From Anastatus disparis (lineage: Eukaryota; Arthropoda; Insecta; Hymenoptera; Eupelmidae), in NCBI GenBank assembly GCA_017163975.1, contig JAFFSR010000395.1, positions 876,001 through 940,000 on the forward strand: a DNA stretch of 64,000 bases, in the 5' to 3' direction. Position numbers and translations under genes: made by a program. This document shows positions 1 through 10,979 of the stretch, in pieces. The notes under the pieces were generated by a model. It saw nothing but the letters and a program-made list of their open reading frames with translations. It was not told where the DNA came from and ran no database searches. Positions within the stretch are counted from its first letter, which is position 1. Each line of letters starts with the position of its first letter.

Positions 1-973
1 TAGACTCATCCAACGCAGAATTATTTTTGTGCCATACATTATTTGATTTTTGTTATAAAAATATCTTTTAGTTCCATGTAAAAAAAGTATGTGGTCATTG
101 CATAACAATACATCGTCGAATCAACATGTTTAATAATTAATTATTAAAAAATGCAGCGGTTTCGAGAGTTTTCGTAGATGAAAAGTTTGGTAGACTCGAC
201 AAAATGAAGCCGCTTACAAAGTTCTAAGTATGTGGTAATCATTTTTTAAAAAGGGTTCTGTACTGCGGACTATATCAGTTCCAGTAAAAATAGGTCGTGT
301 GCAAATTTTGTTTATTGGGTATAACCTGAAACAGACAAGATAGCCTTAATCCCTGGTGTACGATAACCCGCGCTTCAGCAGGCATAAAATGCACGTGGTG
401 TTCACAAGATAAGGCCAGCTTTTCAGCACCCTTTTACACCCATCACCATCAGGCTTTTGTGTAATGCGCAGCGGTTCTATGAGAACACAGAACGACCACT
501 CTGGGCTTTTCGGCCGAAGGCCTAGTCTTTCCCCTTGTTAGTAAAAAAAAAACTATATTTTTTATTAGTTCTATGAGTTAATACGCAATCATTGTTATTA
601 CACTGACTTTATTTTTAATCAGTAATTATTGCCAGTAATCCTGCAGAGATTTAACTTATACGCCGAATCACTTATGAAAAAAATATAACAAGTTTGAGTT
701 TACTCGCGAAAAAACAATCTTAAAGATATTTATTTTTATTGATTATTTAACACTTGCTCAGAAGTATATATCTATAGAGCAAGGATATAAATAAAAAAAA
801 ACACTTAAGAAAAACAAATAAATAGAATCGTGTCTCTTTCTTACTTTAAACAGAGAAAAAGCAAAAAAACCAATTAATTTGAATCTAACAGTGTACAATC
901 CAAAACGGTGCGAGAGAGAATGATGATGAGTTTCTCTCGCTGCGCGAGCCCGAGCTCGCTGATCGCCTCTTAC
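1..973. other. AT-rich stretch, no gene recognised
   Basis: No reading frame longer than about 60 codons and no recognisable TE protein on either strand. A short GC-richer patch with GAGA/CTCTC runs lies near 905-970. I see nothing else that can be supported. Confidence 0.5.
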
Positions 974-1360
974 TTAAGAGGAGGCCGTATAACTCTGTCC
1001 TTGTCTAATCTAAATTTTCGTTATTATTAATAAATTAAATATTATTATAAAAAAGTAACGGTATAGTCCAATAGATTTCAGGACAAGCAAACTATCCTAT
1101 TCTATGAAAAAATATAAAATTTTCATTAGTTTTCAAGTGAGGTCCGAAACGGAAAAACAATTGAACTTGATATCTGTTATTCTGTTTCAGACCTCACTCG
1201 AAAACTAATGAAAATTTTATATTTTTTTATAGAATAGGATCGTTTGCTCGTCCTGAAATCTATTGGACTATACTCTTACCTTTGTGTAATAATATTTAAT
1301 TTATTAATAATAACGAAAATTTAGATTAGACACGGACAGAACTATACGGCCGCCTCTTAA
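974..1360. mobile_element. TTAA-flanked palindromic MITE (family A)
   Basis: TTAA at 974-977 and 1357-1360 brackets a near-complete inverted repeat. The left end reads GAGGAGGCCGTATA and the right end, reverse complemented, reads GAGGCGGCCGTATA. Pairing continues inward almost to the centre near 1160. There is no coding capacity. A TTAA target duplication is typical of the piggyBac superfamily (also Kolobok), so this is probably a non-autonomous element of that kind. The superfamily is inferred from the target site alone. Confidence 0.8.
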
Positions 1361-1506
1361 TTGTTTATTGTAGATAATCGACTTCATCTAAGCTGTCAAG
1401 TAGATATGCGCGGAGATCTCTTTGTATTTATTGCCAGCGTATATGAATACTCACATCTACATTCTGTATTAGATAATAAAGATATTACTTAAATAAGAAA
1501 TTGCTC

Positions 1507-1887
1507 TTAAGGGGATGTAAAACGGACACTACACCCGTACACATGAATTTAGTCTATCTTTTCATTTTATTGCAAAACTTGAGAAAAAAAATACTTTAGC
1601 TCGTAGTATTTACCATGAAGATTATTCAGTTAATTTTTCAAATGAATTCATTCATTAGTTATTGAGAATTTTGGATTCCAATAATAATTACTAAAATTTC
1701 TCGATTTTTTACCAGAATCCAAATATCTTAAAAACTAATGAATATATTTATTTGAAAATTTAACTAAATAATCATCATGGTACATACTACAAGCTAATGC
1801 ATTTATTTTCTGAAAATTCAACAATAAAATGGAAAGACTGTTAATATTTATGAGTACAGGTGTAGTGTCCGCTTTACATCTCCTTAA
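1507..1887. mobile_element. TTAA-flanked palindromic MITE (family B, copy 1)
   Basis: TTAA at 1507-1510 and 1884-1887. The terminal inverted repeats start GGGGATGTAAAACGGACAC on the left and GGAGATGTAAAGCGGACAC on the right (reverse complement). The arms pair to near the centre around 1690. Non-coding. A diverged, interrupted relative lies at 20,659-21,584. Confidence 0.82.
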
Positions 1888-2599
1888 AATACCAACTTAT
1901 TTACGGAAAGTATTATTTTATAAAAAAAAAACATTAAATCATAGAATTACTATGTTTTCTTCTTAAAAATAATCATTCAATTCAATTAATTCTGTTCTAA
2001 AGTCTTTGCTAGTACTTACATGCTTTAAAAGCCCCGCTTACACTAAGGATTCAAACTTAGTTTAAATTATATATTTTTAATAGCAATTACATTATATATA
2101 AATTGATTTAAAATCTTAAAATTATTAAATACTGAAAAAAAATGTTTATCTTGGATTATTTCTTTAATAACCTCCTTATTTGTTAAGTTAGATAATCCAA
2201 AAATTCATTGAATTAATGCTATAATTAAGTGTAACATCGTACCCACGCGTTAAAATCGCGTCTCTTTGCCTCTTTCTTTTACCAACAGTGAGAGACAAGG
2301 AGCACTGCGCTTCTCTCTTGATACCTCGGCGAATGAAATTCGGACACGCGAACCGGTCTATGGCGGGCTTTTCATTTAAATTTGAATTAATGTTACATTT
2401 CGAAAAATTTAATAATTTATTGAAAATTTTTGATAGAAAATTCCATTATCTATTTCTCTATGCTCTTTTATAAAAAATAAAATTTTCTGATTACTACATA
2501 TATCTTGTTTTCTTAAAATACATTAAGATTGATCTACATTACCGACCGAACCTAAATTAAAATTTTTCTCTTCATTTTAATAATCTAAATGCATTTCGG
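1888..2599. other. AT-rich spacer, no gene recognised
   Basis: Mostly low-complexity A/T sequence with a slightly GC-richer patch at 2240-2370. A 61-codon open frame there has no recognisable similarity and is not called. Confidence 0.45.
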
Positions 2600-4425
2600 A
2601 CTCGTTGCAAAGTACTTAAGTACTTTTATCCCTTAAGCTAAATGCTTGAGAAAATTGAACAGACGTAAAGTCCTTTTCTCCCTTAAATTTCATCTTTTAG
2701 AAAATTGAATGGGAGAAAAGTATTTTTCTCTCTAAACTTTAATGCTTGAGAAAATTAAGCAAGCGTAAAGTATTTTTCTCCCTTAAATGTAATTTTTTTC
2801 AAACTGATAGGGTGTAAAGTACTTTTTTTCCGCAAATTTGATTTCTTAGAAAATTGAGCGAGAGTAAAGTATTTTTCTCCCTTGAAACAGATGCTTGAGA
2901 AAATTACACGGGCGTCAAGTACTCTTCTTCCTCAAATTTAATATTTGCGGAAATTGGGCGGACGTAAAGTAATTTTCTCCCTTAATTGAAATTTTTTTTA
3001 AACTAAGAGGTTGTAAAGTACTTTTCTCCTATAGATTTGATTCCTTAGAGAATTAAGCGGGAGAAAAGTATTTTTCTCTCTAAACTTAAATGCTTGAGAA
3101 AATTGAGCGAGCGTAAAGTATTTATCTCCTTTAAATTTAATTTTTTTTAAACCGATAGGATATAAAGAACTTTTCTCCCGCAAATTTGATCCCTTAGAAA
3201 ATTGGGCGAGTGTAAACAATTTTTCCCCGTCTTATTTAAAGTTTAAGGAAATTGAACGAGGGTAAAGTAGTTTTCTCTCGCAAATTCAATTTTTTTAAAA
3301 ATAGATGCTTGAGAAAATTACGCGGGCGTCAAGTACTTTCCTTCCTCAAATTCAATGTTTGCGGAAATTGAGTAGGCGTAAAGTAATTTTCTCCCTTAAG
3401 GGAGTTGTCTTGGTACAGTACGTATCAAAAATATTCAGTGCCCCGTGCGAACTTATACTTTCTAAATAGCGTCTCCCTTCTTTAACGCTTTTAACACCGA
3501 CCTGTACACACATACATAGCAGCATTCTATTACAGCTCATACGTGTGCACGCGCACCCACTTGTGCGAGGGAAGGTTGTCAACGTGACAACATCGCCTGA
3601 TTGTCAACAGCAGTCTTCTTATTTCTCCAGCTCCGTGGTATAGTTTAAACTATGTATGTATATAGCGCAACGTTGCCAAACGTTCCCTTTCCTTTAACAT
3701 GCTGTACGCAATCTCAAGTTATTTTTAAAGTTTACAATTGAATATTTTAAAAACTATTTGGTAAATGTTATTGAAATTGATAAATATGATAAATTATATA
3801 TTAGATTATATCATATTAATTTTTCAAAGACTTTCGTTAGAAATTTTTTAGTACAATGACTGATTTACGAATTTTCTTACATGTGCTCTCATAAGGCTGC
3901 GTGTTGAAGTACACATTTTTAATGATTAATTACTTAAAATATTGACTGTAAAATTCTCTGAAATTTTCAGAATTAATTCATCCTACTTTACTTCAACTAT
4001 GTTCAAAATTTCAGAAAGATTCGTTAGAAGTCAATTTGCAAGACAACTCCCTTAATTGGATTTTTTTTAAACTGATAGGGTGGAAAGTACTTTTCTTCCG
4101 CAAATTTGATTCCTTAGAAAATTGGGCGATCGTAAAGAATTTTCCCTCCTCAAATTTAAACTTTAAGAAAATTGAGCGAGGTTAAAGTACTTTTCTCCCG
4201 TAAATTCAATTGTTTTCAAACTAAGAAAGTGTAAAGTACTCTTCTCCCGTAAATTTGATTCGTTAGAAAATTGAGAGAGAGTAAGTAAAAACCTAACTTA
4301 AGGGATAAAAGTACTTTTATCCCTTAAGTTAAATGCTTGAGAAAATTGGACGGACGTAAAGGACTTTTCTCTCATAAATTTGATTCCTTAGAAAATTGAG
4401 CGGGAGAAAAGTACCGAAAAACATT
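2600..4425. repeat. Degenerate ~60-bp tandem array, split by an insertion
   Basis: Variants of one unit repeat in direct orientation from 2600 to 3395 and from 4056 to 4425. The unit contains GAGAAAATTGAGCG, then CGTAAAGTA, then TTTTCTCCCTTAAATTTG. Each unit carries TTCTCCCTTAA, which supplies TTAA sites, and one of these received the element at 3396-4055. Short open frames in the array are by-products of the repeat. Confidence 0.8.
3396..4055. mobile_element. TTAA-flanked element inserted in the tandem array (family C)
   Basis: TTAA at 3396-3399 and 4052-4055. The terminal inverted repeats are a perfect 13 bp, GGGAGTTGTCTTG against CAAGACAACTCCC. The 652-bp interior is unrelated to the surrounding array and codes for nothing recognisable. 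The empty target (CTCCCTTAATTG) is visible in neighbouring units, for example near 2980. Probably a non-autonomous piggyBac-type element. Confidence 0.82.
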
Positions 4426-4549
4426 ATCTTGAATCCACCATCTTGAATTTAAAAATTTCAAAATTCTGACTCCAGCTTCATAATCAGCAAGCCCGAAAAC
4501 CCCGAACATCCCCCTATCGGCGGCACTGGAAACCTCCCGTAACTTTCCG

Positions 4550-5330
4550 CGCAGTCTTCCAACGAAAACTTCATGGAATCATTTTAGAATCTTTCATGCA
4601 ATATTTCACTGGAAGATTACTGTAATCTTTGCGTGAAATATTTCGTGGAATATTTACGGAAGAGTTATGTAATATTCCGCTGGACGATTTAAAAATTTTT
4701 CGGAATCTTCCAGTAAAATGTTTATGGAATCTTTCTGAAATCTTTAACGAAATATTCCACTGGAAGATTACTTAAATCTTTCTGTGGAATATTTCGTTGA
4801 CTATATATGGAAGATTTATGTTATATTTCACTGTACAATTTCAAAGTTTTTTAGAATCTTCCAGTGAAACGTTTATGGAATCTTTTTGAAATCTTTCATG
4901 AAATATTCCACTGCAAGATTACTTAAATCTTTCTGTGGAATATTTCGTTGACTATTCCTGGAAGATTTATGTAATATTCCGCTGTACGATTTTAAAATTT
5001 ATCGGAATCTTCCAGCAAAATGTTTATGGAATCTTCCTGGGATTTCCTATGAAACATGCCACTGGAATATTTGATAAACATTACATGTAATATTTCATGA
5101 AATATTCCAGAAATCTTCCGTGAATATTTCATGGAATATTTCGGAAAAGTTTTTGAACATTCCTTTGAAATATTCCTGGAATATTCCTGGAAGCTTTAAA
5201 TGGAAGATTCCAGTGGAATATTTTGAAATATTCCGTAGAGACTTTCAATGATCTGCATGGAAATTTCCATTGAAATATTCCAGTGGAATAATTCGAAATA
5301 TTTCAGTGAAATCATCCATGCTGTATGGGA
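4550..5330. repeat. Degenerate minisatellite built on GGAATATTTC / GGAAGATT words
   Basis: Imperfect tandem and inverted repeats of short words such as TGGAATATTT, GGAAGATTAC and ATCTTCCAG fill the interval. The right end reads CATGCTGTATGGG, close to the CATGCTGTGTGGG tip of the foldback element at 59,899-62,744. This may therefore be a relative with a degraded left end. The left boundary is uncertain. Confidence 0.55.
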
Positions 5331-5732
5331 TCCTCTTGACCCGGAAACTTCATATCATGGAATACCTTGTTGGAATAGAGATTTAACCTTGCCGAATCGC
5401 AAAAAACCGTATTTTTAATTGTTTTTTTTTTTATTTTTTTTTTTTCTACATTCAGCTATGACTGGAAAAATTTTTTGGGACCCTCTTTTACACTTTTTCC
5501 ATTGCTGTAAGTTAAAATAATATCTTATAGGGTGATTTTAGAGCCAAGAAAAATTTTTTTTTCGAATTGTTGCTCTTGAAATATTAAAAAATTTTATTCG
5601 AACGCATTTATTTTCGTGTATTTTGGGGTTAAAAGTACTTTATAATTATTTTTCATTCAAACAACCAACATAACTTTGAAGTAGGCTTAAAGATCTTCAA
5701 TTTTCTTTTTTATAAAAGTTTCTAGGTGCTTC
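5331..5732. other. Spacer, no gene recognised
   Basis: AT-rich with T-homopolymer runs near 5420-5450. I see no coding signal or element ends. Confidence 0.4.
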
Positions 5733-6297
5733 TGATACTGAGATATGGCCATTTAAATTTGATAGGAAATTCGTAGAATAAAATCTGTAAACATCGTGAG
5801 CGTGCAATTGACTATCAACTCCCTCTGATCACAAATTCAGTTTCAAAGCACATAGAAACGGTCCAAGTAAAGCAAAATGAAGGTCTTAATTACAACAAAA
5901 AAGTGGCGCTAGGTGTCTTTCGCACAGTCAGAGTTATGAAATTAGTAAATACCCATATAGAAATAATTTTCGTAAATATCTGTAAATATCTCTAAATAAC
6001 TGTAAGTAATTAATAAAAAGTTTTGAGACTGAAACATTAATAAAAGTTATTTACACTTATTTATTATTATTTACAATTATTTATAGTTATTTAGTTATTT
6101 ACGATTACTAACTGATTTTAAAAGTTATTTACTATTATTTACAAACACTTACAGTTACTTGCTCTTGATTACTATTATTTACTATTATTTACAATTTTCA
6201 AAATTTTCAGGTAAGTAAATAGTTTATTGTTATTTATAATTATTTACGATGATTTACAGTTATTTATAGCTATTTACTTTCGTTATCTTAGATAATT
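5733..6297 (+). repeat. Dispersed repeat R, uninterrupted copy
   Basis: About 565 bp, matching the reverse complement of 10,980-13,033 once the 1.5-kb insertion in that copy is removed. The right half is made of TTATTTAC-type units and includes CCCATATAGAAAT at 5954. That is close to the CCCATATGGAAA tip of the element at 44,286-47,328. Non-coding. Confidence 0.8.
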
Positions 6298-7134
6298 TTT
6301 CGGAACGCATGTACACTTACCGTTAAATGATTTTTTCCGAAGGTGTACCTAAAATGACAACGTCGCATATTTAGTCTATGGTGTAAGCGAACTATGAATT
6401 ATACATCGAGTTTCGAATCATCAATCTTTGCAACTTCGTCAATTGCACTCTGTTGGCAAAACAGCATCAAAATTTTTTAATTATCTTGTCAAATTTATAA
6501 TTATATGGAAAAGATGAATTAAAATTAAATTTTAATTTGAAATATGCTGTGAAAAATATAATTGTATAGAAAAAATGAATTGAAAATAAATTTTAATAAT
6601 TATAAATAATTATAAAATTAAAAAATAAAGCAAAATTTGTTCTTTATTTAAAACTAAATAATATAACACCAAACTTTTATAATTTTTAATTATTAAAACT
6701 TTTGAGAAAATTTATGATTTTTTTTAAAATAATTAACTACATTAATTCCAATACAATTTAAATTTATAATTGTAATACATAAACTATGTTTTAATACGAC
6801 TTTTTATTTATTAAATATATAAATATGCATATATCTGAAAGAAACAATGGTCTACAAATTTCATGCTTGAATAAACTTCTAATTTTTCTATTATGAATAA
6901 TTATACTAATTTTAATAAAGTTAGTATGACATAATAAGTGCCTTCTAAATATAATAGTTGACAGAACCATTGCTTTTAACATTTACATAATTTTATTCAA
7001 TTATTTTTAATAAAATTTTACATAAATTAATGATTCATAAAATTATTGTTGTAATTAATCAATTATGAATCAGAGTTATGTATACGGGCTCCATTAATAG
7101 CTATTTTAACAGTTGTATTAAACCCCAGATCAAC
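6298..7134. other. Very AT-rich stretch, no gene recognised
   Basis: Long A/T runs. The segment near 6620-6690 (AAAATAAAGCAAAATTT) recurs near 10,140-10,200, so part of this is repeated sequence. No coding signal. Confidence 0.4.
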
Positions 7135-9115
7135 TTCAGTATCTGCAACTTATCGAGGAGTTGATAAACTGAGAAACAAGGACACTGAAATTTCTTCGCT
7201 TGCAAACAGTTTAGGCAAGACATGCATCTCATTTCTTTCTATACGAATATTTATTAATTAACTACTTAGTAAATGAATTCCCTGGTAACATGGTCAACGC
7301 AATTTTGCTGCAATTTTCTTGAAAATCAAAAAATGGTAGCAGAACATGTGCTGTCTGTTTCTGCATTTCATAGGGTTTTTTATGAAAAGAAATTATAGCA
7401 GATAAGTGCAACAGAATTGCACGTTTCTGGCAGAGAGAAAGTGCAATCTACGGAACGGAAAGAACGCGCAGAATCTTGAAGATATTTTGCAGTAAACTTG
7501 CGGAAAAAACTTATTACAGACACTAGCAACAAAATTGAGTAAATAATTCCCGACAAAGTTTTGCAGCACAATTACGTAAGAATTGTAAATTGTCAAGTGC
7601 TGTTCTGCGAATCGTAATGAGTACACAAACATATAACAGAATCGAAACAGTCTTGCATCAGAAACTTGCAGCAGCACTTTACCCCAGAATTACATAAGAA
7701 TGACACAAGTTAAGTGCAATCCTGTTACGAAAATAAACACGTAAACTTGCAGCAGAATCGAAGCAGTCTTCCGTAAGAATCTTGCAGCATCACTTTACCC
7801 CAGAATTACATAAATATGACAAAAGTTAAGTGTAAATTAATGATGAGAATAAACTCGCAAATGTACAGCAAAATCGAAGCAGTTTTATGTGAAAATCTTG
7901 CAGCAAATTTGCGCTAAAATTACATTAGACGGACAAAAGTTAAATGCAATCTTATCATAAGAATAATGACGCGAGCATACAGCATACTTGAAGCTATCTC
8001 GCATAAGAATCTTGCGACAAAACTTTACTACAGAATTACGTATGAATGTAGAACCAAAATATTTATCATCTTTCACTTATAGAAATTTATTTAAAACTTT
8101 TCTTAGATATTATAAAAATTTTGTATCTACGTCTTTTATATTTGCCAGTTGGCTGCAATGGTCTCCCCTCTTCTCTCCAATGTCTACATGTATATAATTT
8201 TATACTATAACATCAGCGCCCACCACTTTGTGTATATATGTTAATTGTTTTTTGCTTTCCTTCTTTTTTTCTTTTAGCCAATATGTGCCTATAGGTGTAG
8301 GCATCTGTAGTAAGAACACGTAAAGTTTAAAGAAATTCATTAAGTGTATCGCAATTATAAATTATTATATTTTTATTAAATTATAAATTATAATTTTTAA
8401 ATTCAACATTTGCTTTCTTAAAATCTGTCAACAACTCTTATGAACATGTTCTCGTTAGTTAAATGTTAATAATATTCACGATGAAAATTTTTTATTAAAA
8501 TACAATGTATTATCTTTATTCTATAAAGTAACTTTAATTTTTGTAACTATTAATTAACTTTGAAATTCTATATACTGCGCTGCTGCAAGATTTTTACTAA
8601 AGACTGCTTCGATTCTGCTGCTAATTTACGTGTTTATTCTCGTCATATAATTGCACTTAACTTATGTAATTCTTATCTAATTCTGGGGTAAAGTGCTGCT
8701 GCAAGGTTCTTACGGAAGACTGCTTCAATTCTGCTGCAAGTTTGCGTGTTTATTCTCGTCATATAATCGCGCTCAACTTATGTCATTCTTATGTAATTCT
8801 GGGGTAAAGTGCTGCTGCAAAATTCTTACGGAAGATTGCTTCGATTCTGCTGCAAGTTTGCGTGTTTATTCTTATCTTAGAATCGCACGTTTCGATTGGC
8901 AGTCTGTTACAAATCTGACGCACGTTTCAGTCGCAATTAAATTTTAGCAGATATGCATTAAAATGTGGAAACAGATTACGCAAGTTCTGCGCAATCGTGC
9001 TTGCAACAGCTTGTGTTACCAGGGAATGGACTCGTTCCAGTATGCTTCTGTTTAAATACCCTATCTTGTATCCGCAAGGATATAAATTTTTACTGGATAT
9101 AAATTTGACCCCTGA
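7135..9115. repeat. Dispersed repeat S, copy 1 (carries a foldback insertion)
   Basis: The flanks 7135-7278 and 9026-9115 together match one continuous sequence at 9660-9890: TCGAGGAGTTGAT, then AAGACATGCA, then GACTCGTTCCAGTATG, then AAGGATATAAATTTTTACTGG. The matching copy lacks the 7279-9025 segment, so this copy was interrupted by an insertion. Confidence 0.85.
7279..9025. mobile_element. Foldback element with TCCCTGGTAACA tips
   Basis: The terminal inverted repeats TCCCTGGTAACA and TGTTACCAGGGA flank arms made of ~120-bp tandem repeats. The arms contain AGAATCTTGCAGCA and TTTACCCCAGAATTAC; their reverse complements appear near 8580-8900. The flanking dinucleotide AT is duplicated (7277-7278, 9026-9027), and the empty site is at about 9790. 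No transposase. The short open frames in the arms are not believable genes. Confidence 0.82.
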
Positions 9116-9654
9116 ATTGTAAACTTTAAATTTCTTGACAAGTGTTTGTTATTCCAGTATTTCAATATTTATATCTCCTCGATATAACCAATACAGCATC
9201 CATGGTTCTGTTAATGGCAAATAAAGGAATTGCACTCTATTTTATTCTGTTGGTAGCTTGCACCTGCTATCTAATCTTAGCGGCTTCAACATTATTTATA
9301 ATTCCAAAACATAATTTATTTTTGAATATTAATTTTTTAATTATTACAAATATTATATTTTTAGACATGATTAAATTAAAAAAAAGACATGATCCACTAG
9401 TCATATGCTTTATAACACTTGAGAATGTTTGATTAAATTTGTAATATTTGTAAATAAAAATTGTATTAGATGACATAATGTTTGTTTTCTATGAATACTT
9501 GTTTATGTAATCAAGGCTTTTTATGATTTCATAATTTTATTAACCCATCGTCTCCAATCAAATTTGAAATTAATTACTTACTTATTGAACTTTTAATTTT
9601 ATTTATTTATTGTGAATCCATAAAAGCTATTGGTATGAAATTCCATACTTACAA
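9116..9654. other. AT-rich spacer, no gene recognised
   Basis: A 96-codon plus-strand open frame (9142-9432) is hydrophobic because of the T-rich composition. I see no family motif in it and do not call it a gene. Confidence 0.4.
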
Positions 9655-9890
9655 TTATAAATTAGTCGAGGAGTTGATGAACTGTGAAACAAGGAAACTG
9701 CAGCTTTTTCGCTTGTAAACAGTTGAAGCAAGACATGCACCTCATTTCTTTCTACAGGAATGCTTATTAATTAACTACTGAGTAAATGAATAGACTCGTT
9801 CCAGTATGTTTTTGTTTAAATATCCTATCTTGCATCCGGAAGGATATAAATTTTTACTGGATACAAATTTGACTGAACAAGGAAGAATTT
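9655..9890. repeat. Dispersed repeat S, copy 2 (empty site)
   Basis: The uninterrupted relative of 7135-9115. The junction reads GTAAATGAATAGACTCG, where copy 1 has the 1.75-kb foldback element. It serves as the pre-insertion reference. Confidence 0.85.
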
Positions 9891-10200
9891 TCAACTTTAA
9901 ATTTCTTGATGAGTGTTATTTGAAAATTTAACATTTCTTTAATACAACTAATACTGGAAACTTAAAATGTAATGAAAAATATTTTTTTAACATTATATAT
10001 TTATATTTGATATAACTACAAATACTTTGAAAACTTTATAATAAAAAAATTTTTAAATTATTCTTTGAAATATATAATTATATAAAAATGTTAACTTGGA
10101 ACTACGTCTTAATGATTATAAATGACTTTGAAATTAAAAAATAAAGCAAAATTTCTTATATCATATCTTTATTCAAAACCTTAAATAATAATACATAAAA

Positions 10201-10466
10201 CTTTTATAATTTTAAATCTTATGAACTTTTTTATGAAATCACCACAGGTGTATTTTGTGCGCTGCTTGCACATGTGCAGTATGCAAACAAACTTTGAACG
10301 AAACTTTTAATATTAAATTTTTACGTATCTCATAAGAACTAATTAATAAAATTAAAACTTTTATAATTTTAAATCTTATGAACTACTTTAATGAGATCAC
10401 AACAGGTGTATTTTGTGCGCTGCTTGCGCATGTGCAGTGTGCAAACAAAGCTTGAAAAAAATTCAA
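10201..10466. repeat. Tandem duplication, two ~157-bp units
   Basis: CTTTTATAATTTTAAATC at 10,201 recurs at 10,358. Both units go on to CAGGTGTATTTTGTGCGCTG and a CATGTGCAGT motif. The second unit is cut short where the Tc1 remnant begins. Non-coding. Confidence 0.75.
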
Positions 10467-10479
10467 AAACAAAATTTAA

Positions 10480-10975
10480 TAGATTTCTTAATCATTTCTA
10501 AAATAAAGTCATCAAAAATCAATAATCAATAAATCCACCTTTATTATCTATTACTTTCTGCAATCTTCGTGGGACAGAATCGCATAAATTATGAAAATAT
10601 TCTGGATTATCAAATAAGGCAGTCCATGCTTCTTAAACGAGTTCCACGAGCTGCTCACGATTTCGTGCCATTCCAGGTCTCCATCCTTTCACCATATATG
10701 ACCAGACATTCTCGATGATGTTGAGATCTGGTGAACGTGGTAGCTAGTCAAATCTCTGAATCTGGGGATGCGCTGCGTACTAATCACGCACTATATGTGC
10801 GGTATGTACAGGACTATTATCCTCCACTATATAAATTGGCGCCTCATCGTTTGCGTTTCGTTCTCGTAGACTTGGCAGAAGCTCATTTTCAAGAATGTTC
10901 ACGTATGTTTGAGCATTGAGTCTTCTGTCAATACGAAAAATACGACCGGGACCATTACCGTTCACCCACGCTCCA
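10480..10975 (-). pseudogene. Tc1-like transposase remnant (C-terminal half)
   Basis: The minus strand encodes the C-terminal part of a Tc1/mariner-superfamily transposase, the DDE enzyme that cuts and pastes its own element. In order I can read GNGPGRIFRIDRRLNAQ, then IYIVEDNSPVHTAH with the second catalytic Asp, then SPDLNIIENVWSYM with the third acidic position, then a tail containing FHNLCDSVPRRLQ. In-frame stops break it after HIVRD and before LPRSPDLN. The N-terminal HTH domains and the first catalytic Asp are absent. The upstream edge is cut at about 10,980 by the start of repeat R. The motifs identify the superfamily with confidence; the exact clade cannot be told. Confidence 0.85.
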
Positions 10976-10979
10976 AAAA

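Noticed and set aside
2998..3219. 73-codon frame in the tandem array
   Set aside because: Two near-identical halves reflect the ~60-bp repeat, not a protein.
9142..9432. 96-codon hydrophobic protein
   Set aside because: Its hydrophobic content comes from T-rich DNA; no family signal and AT-rich flanks.
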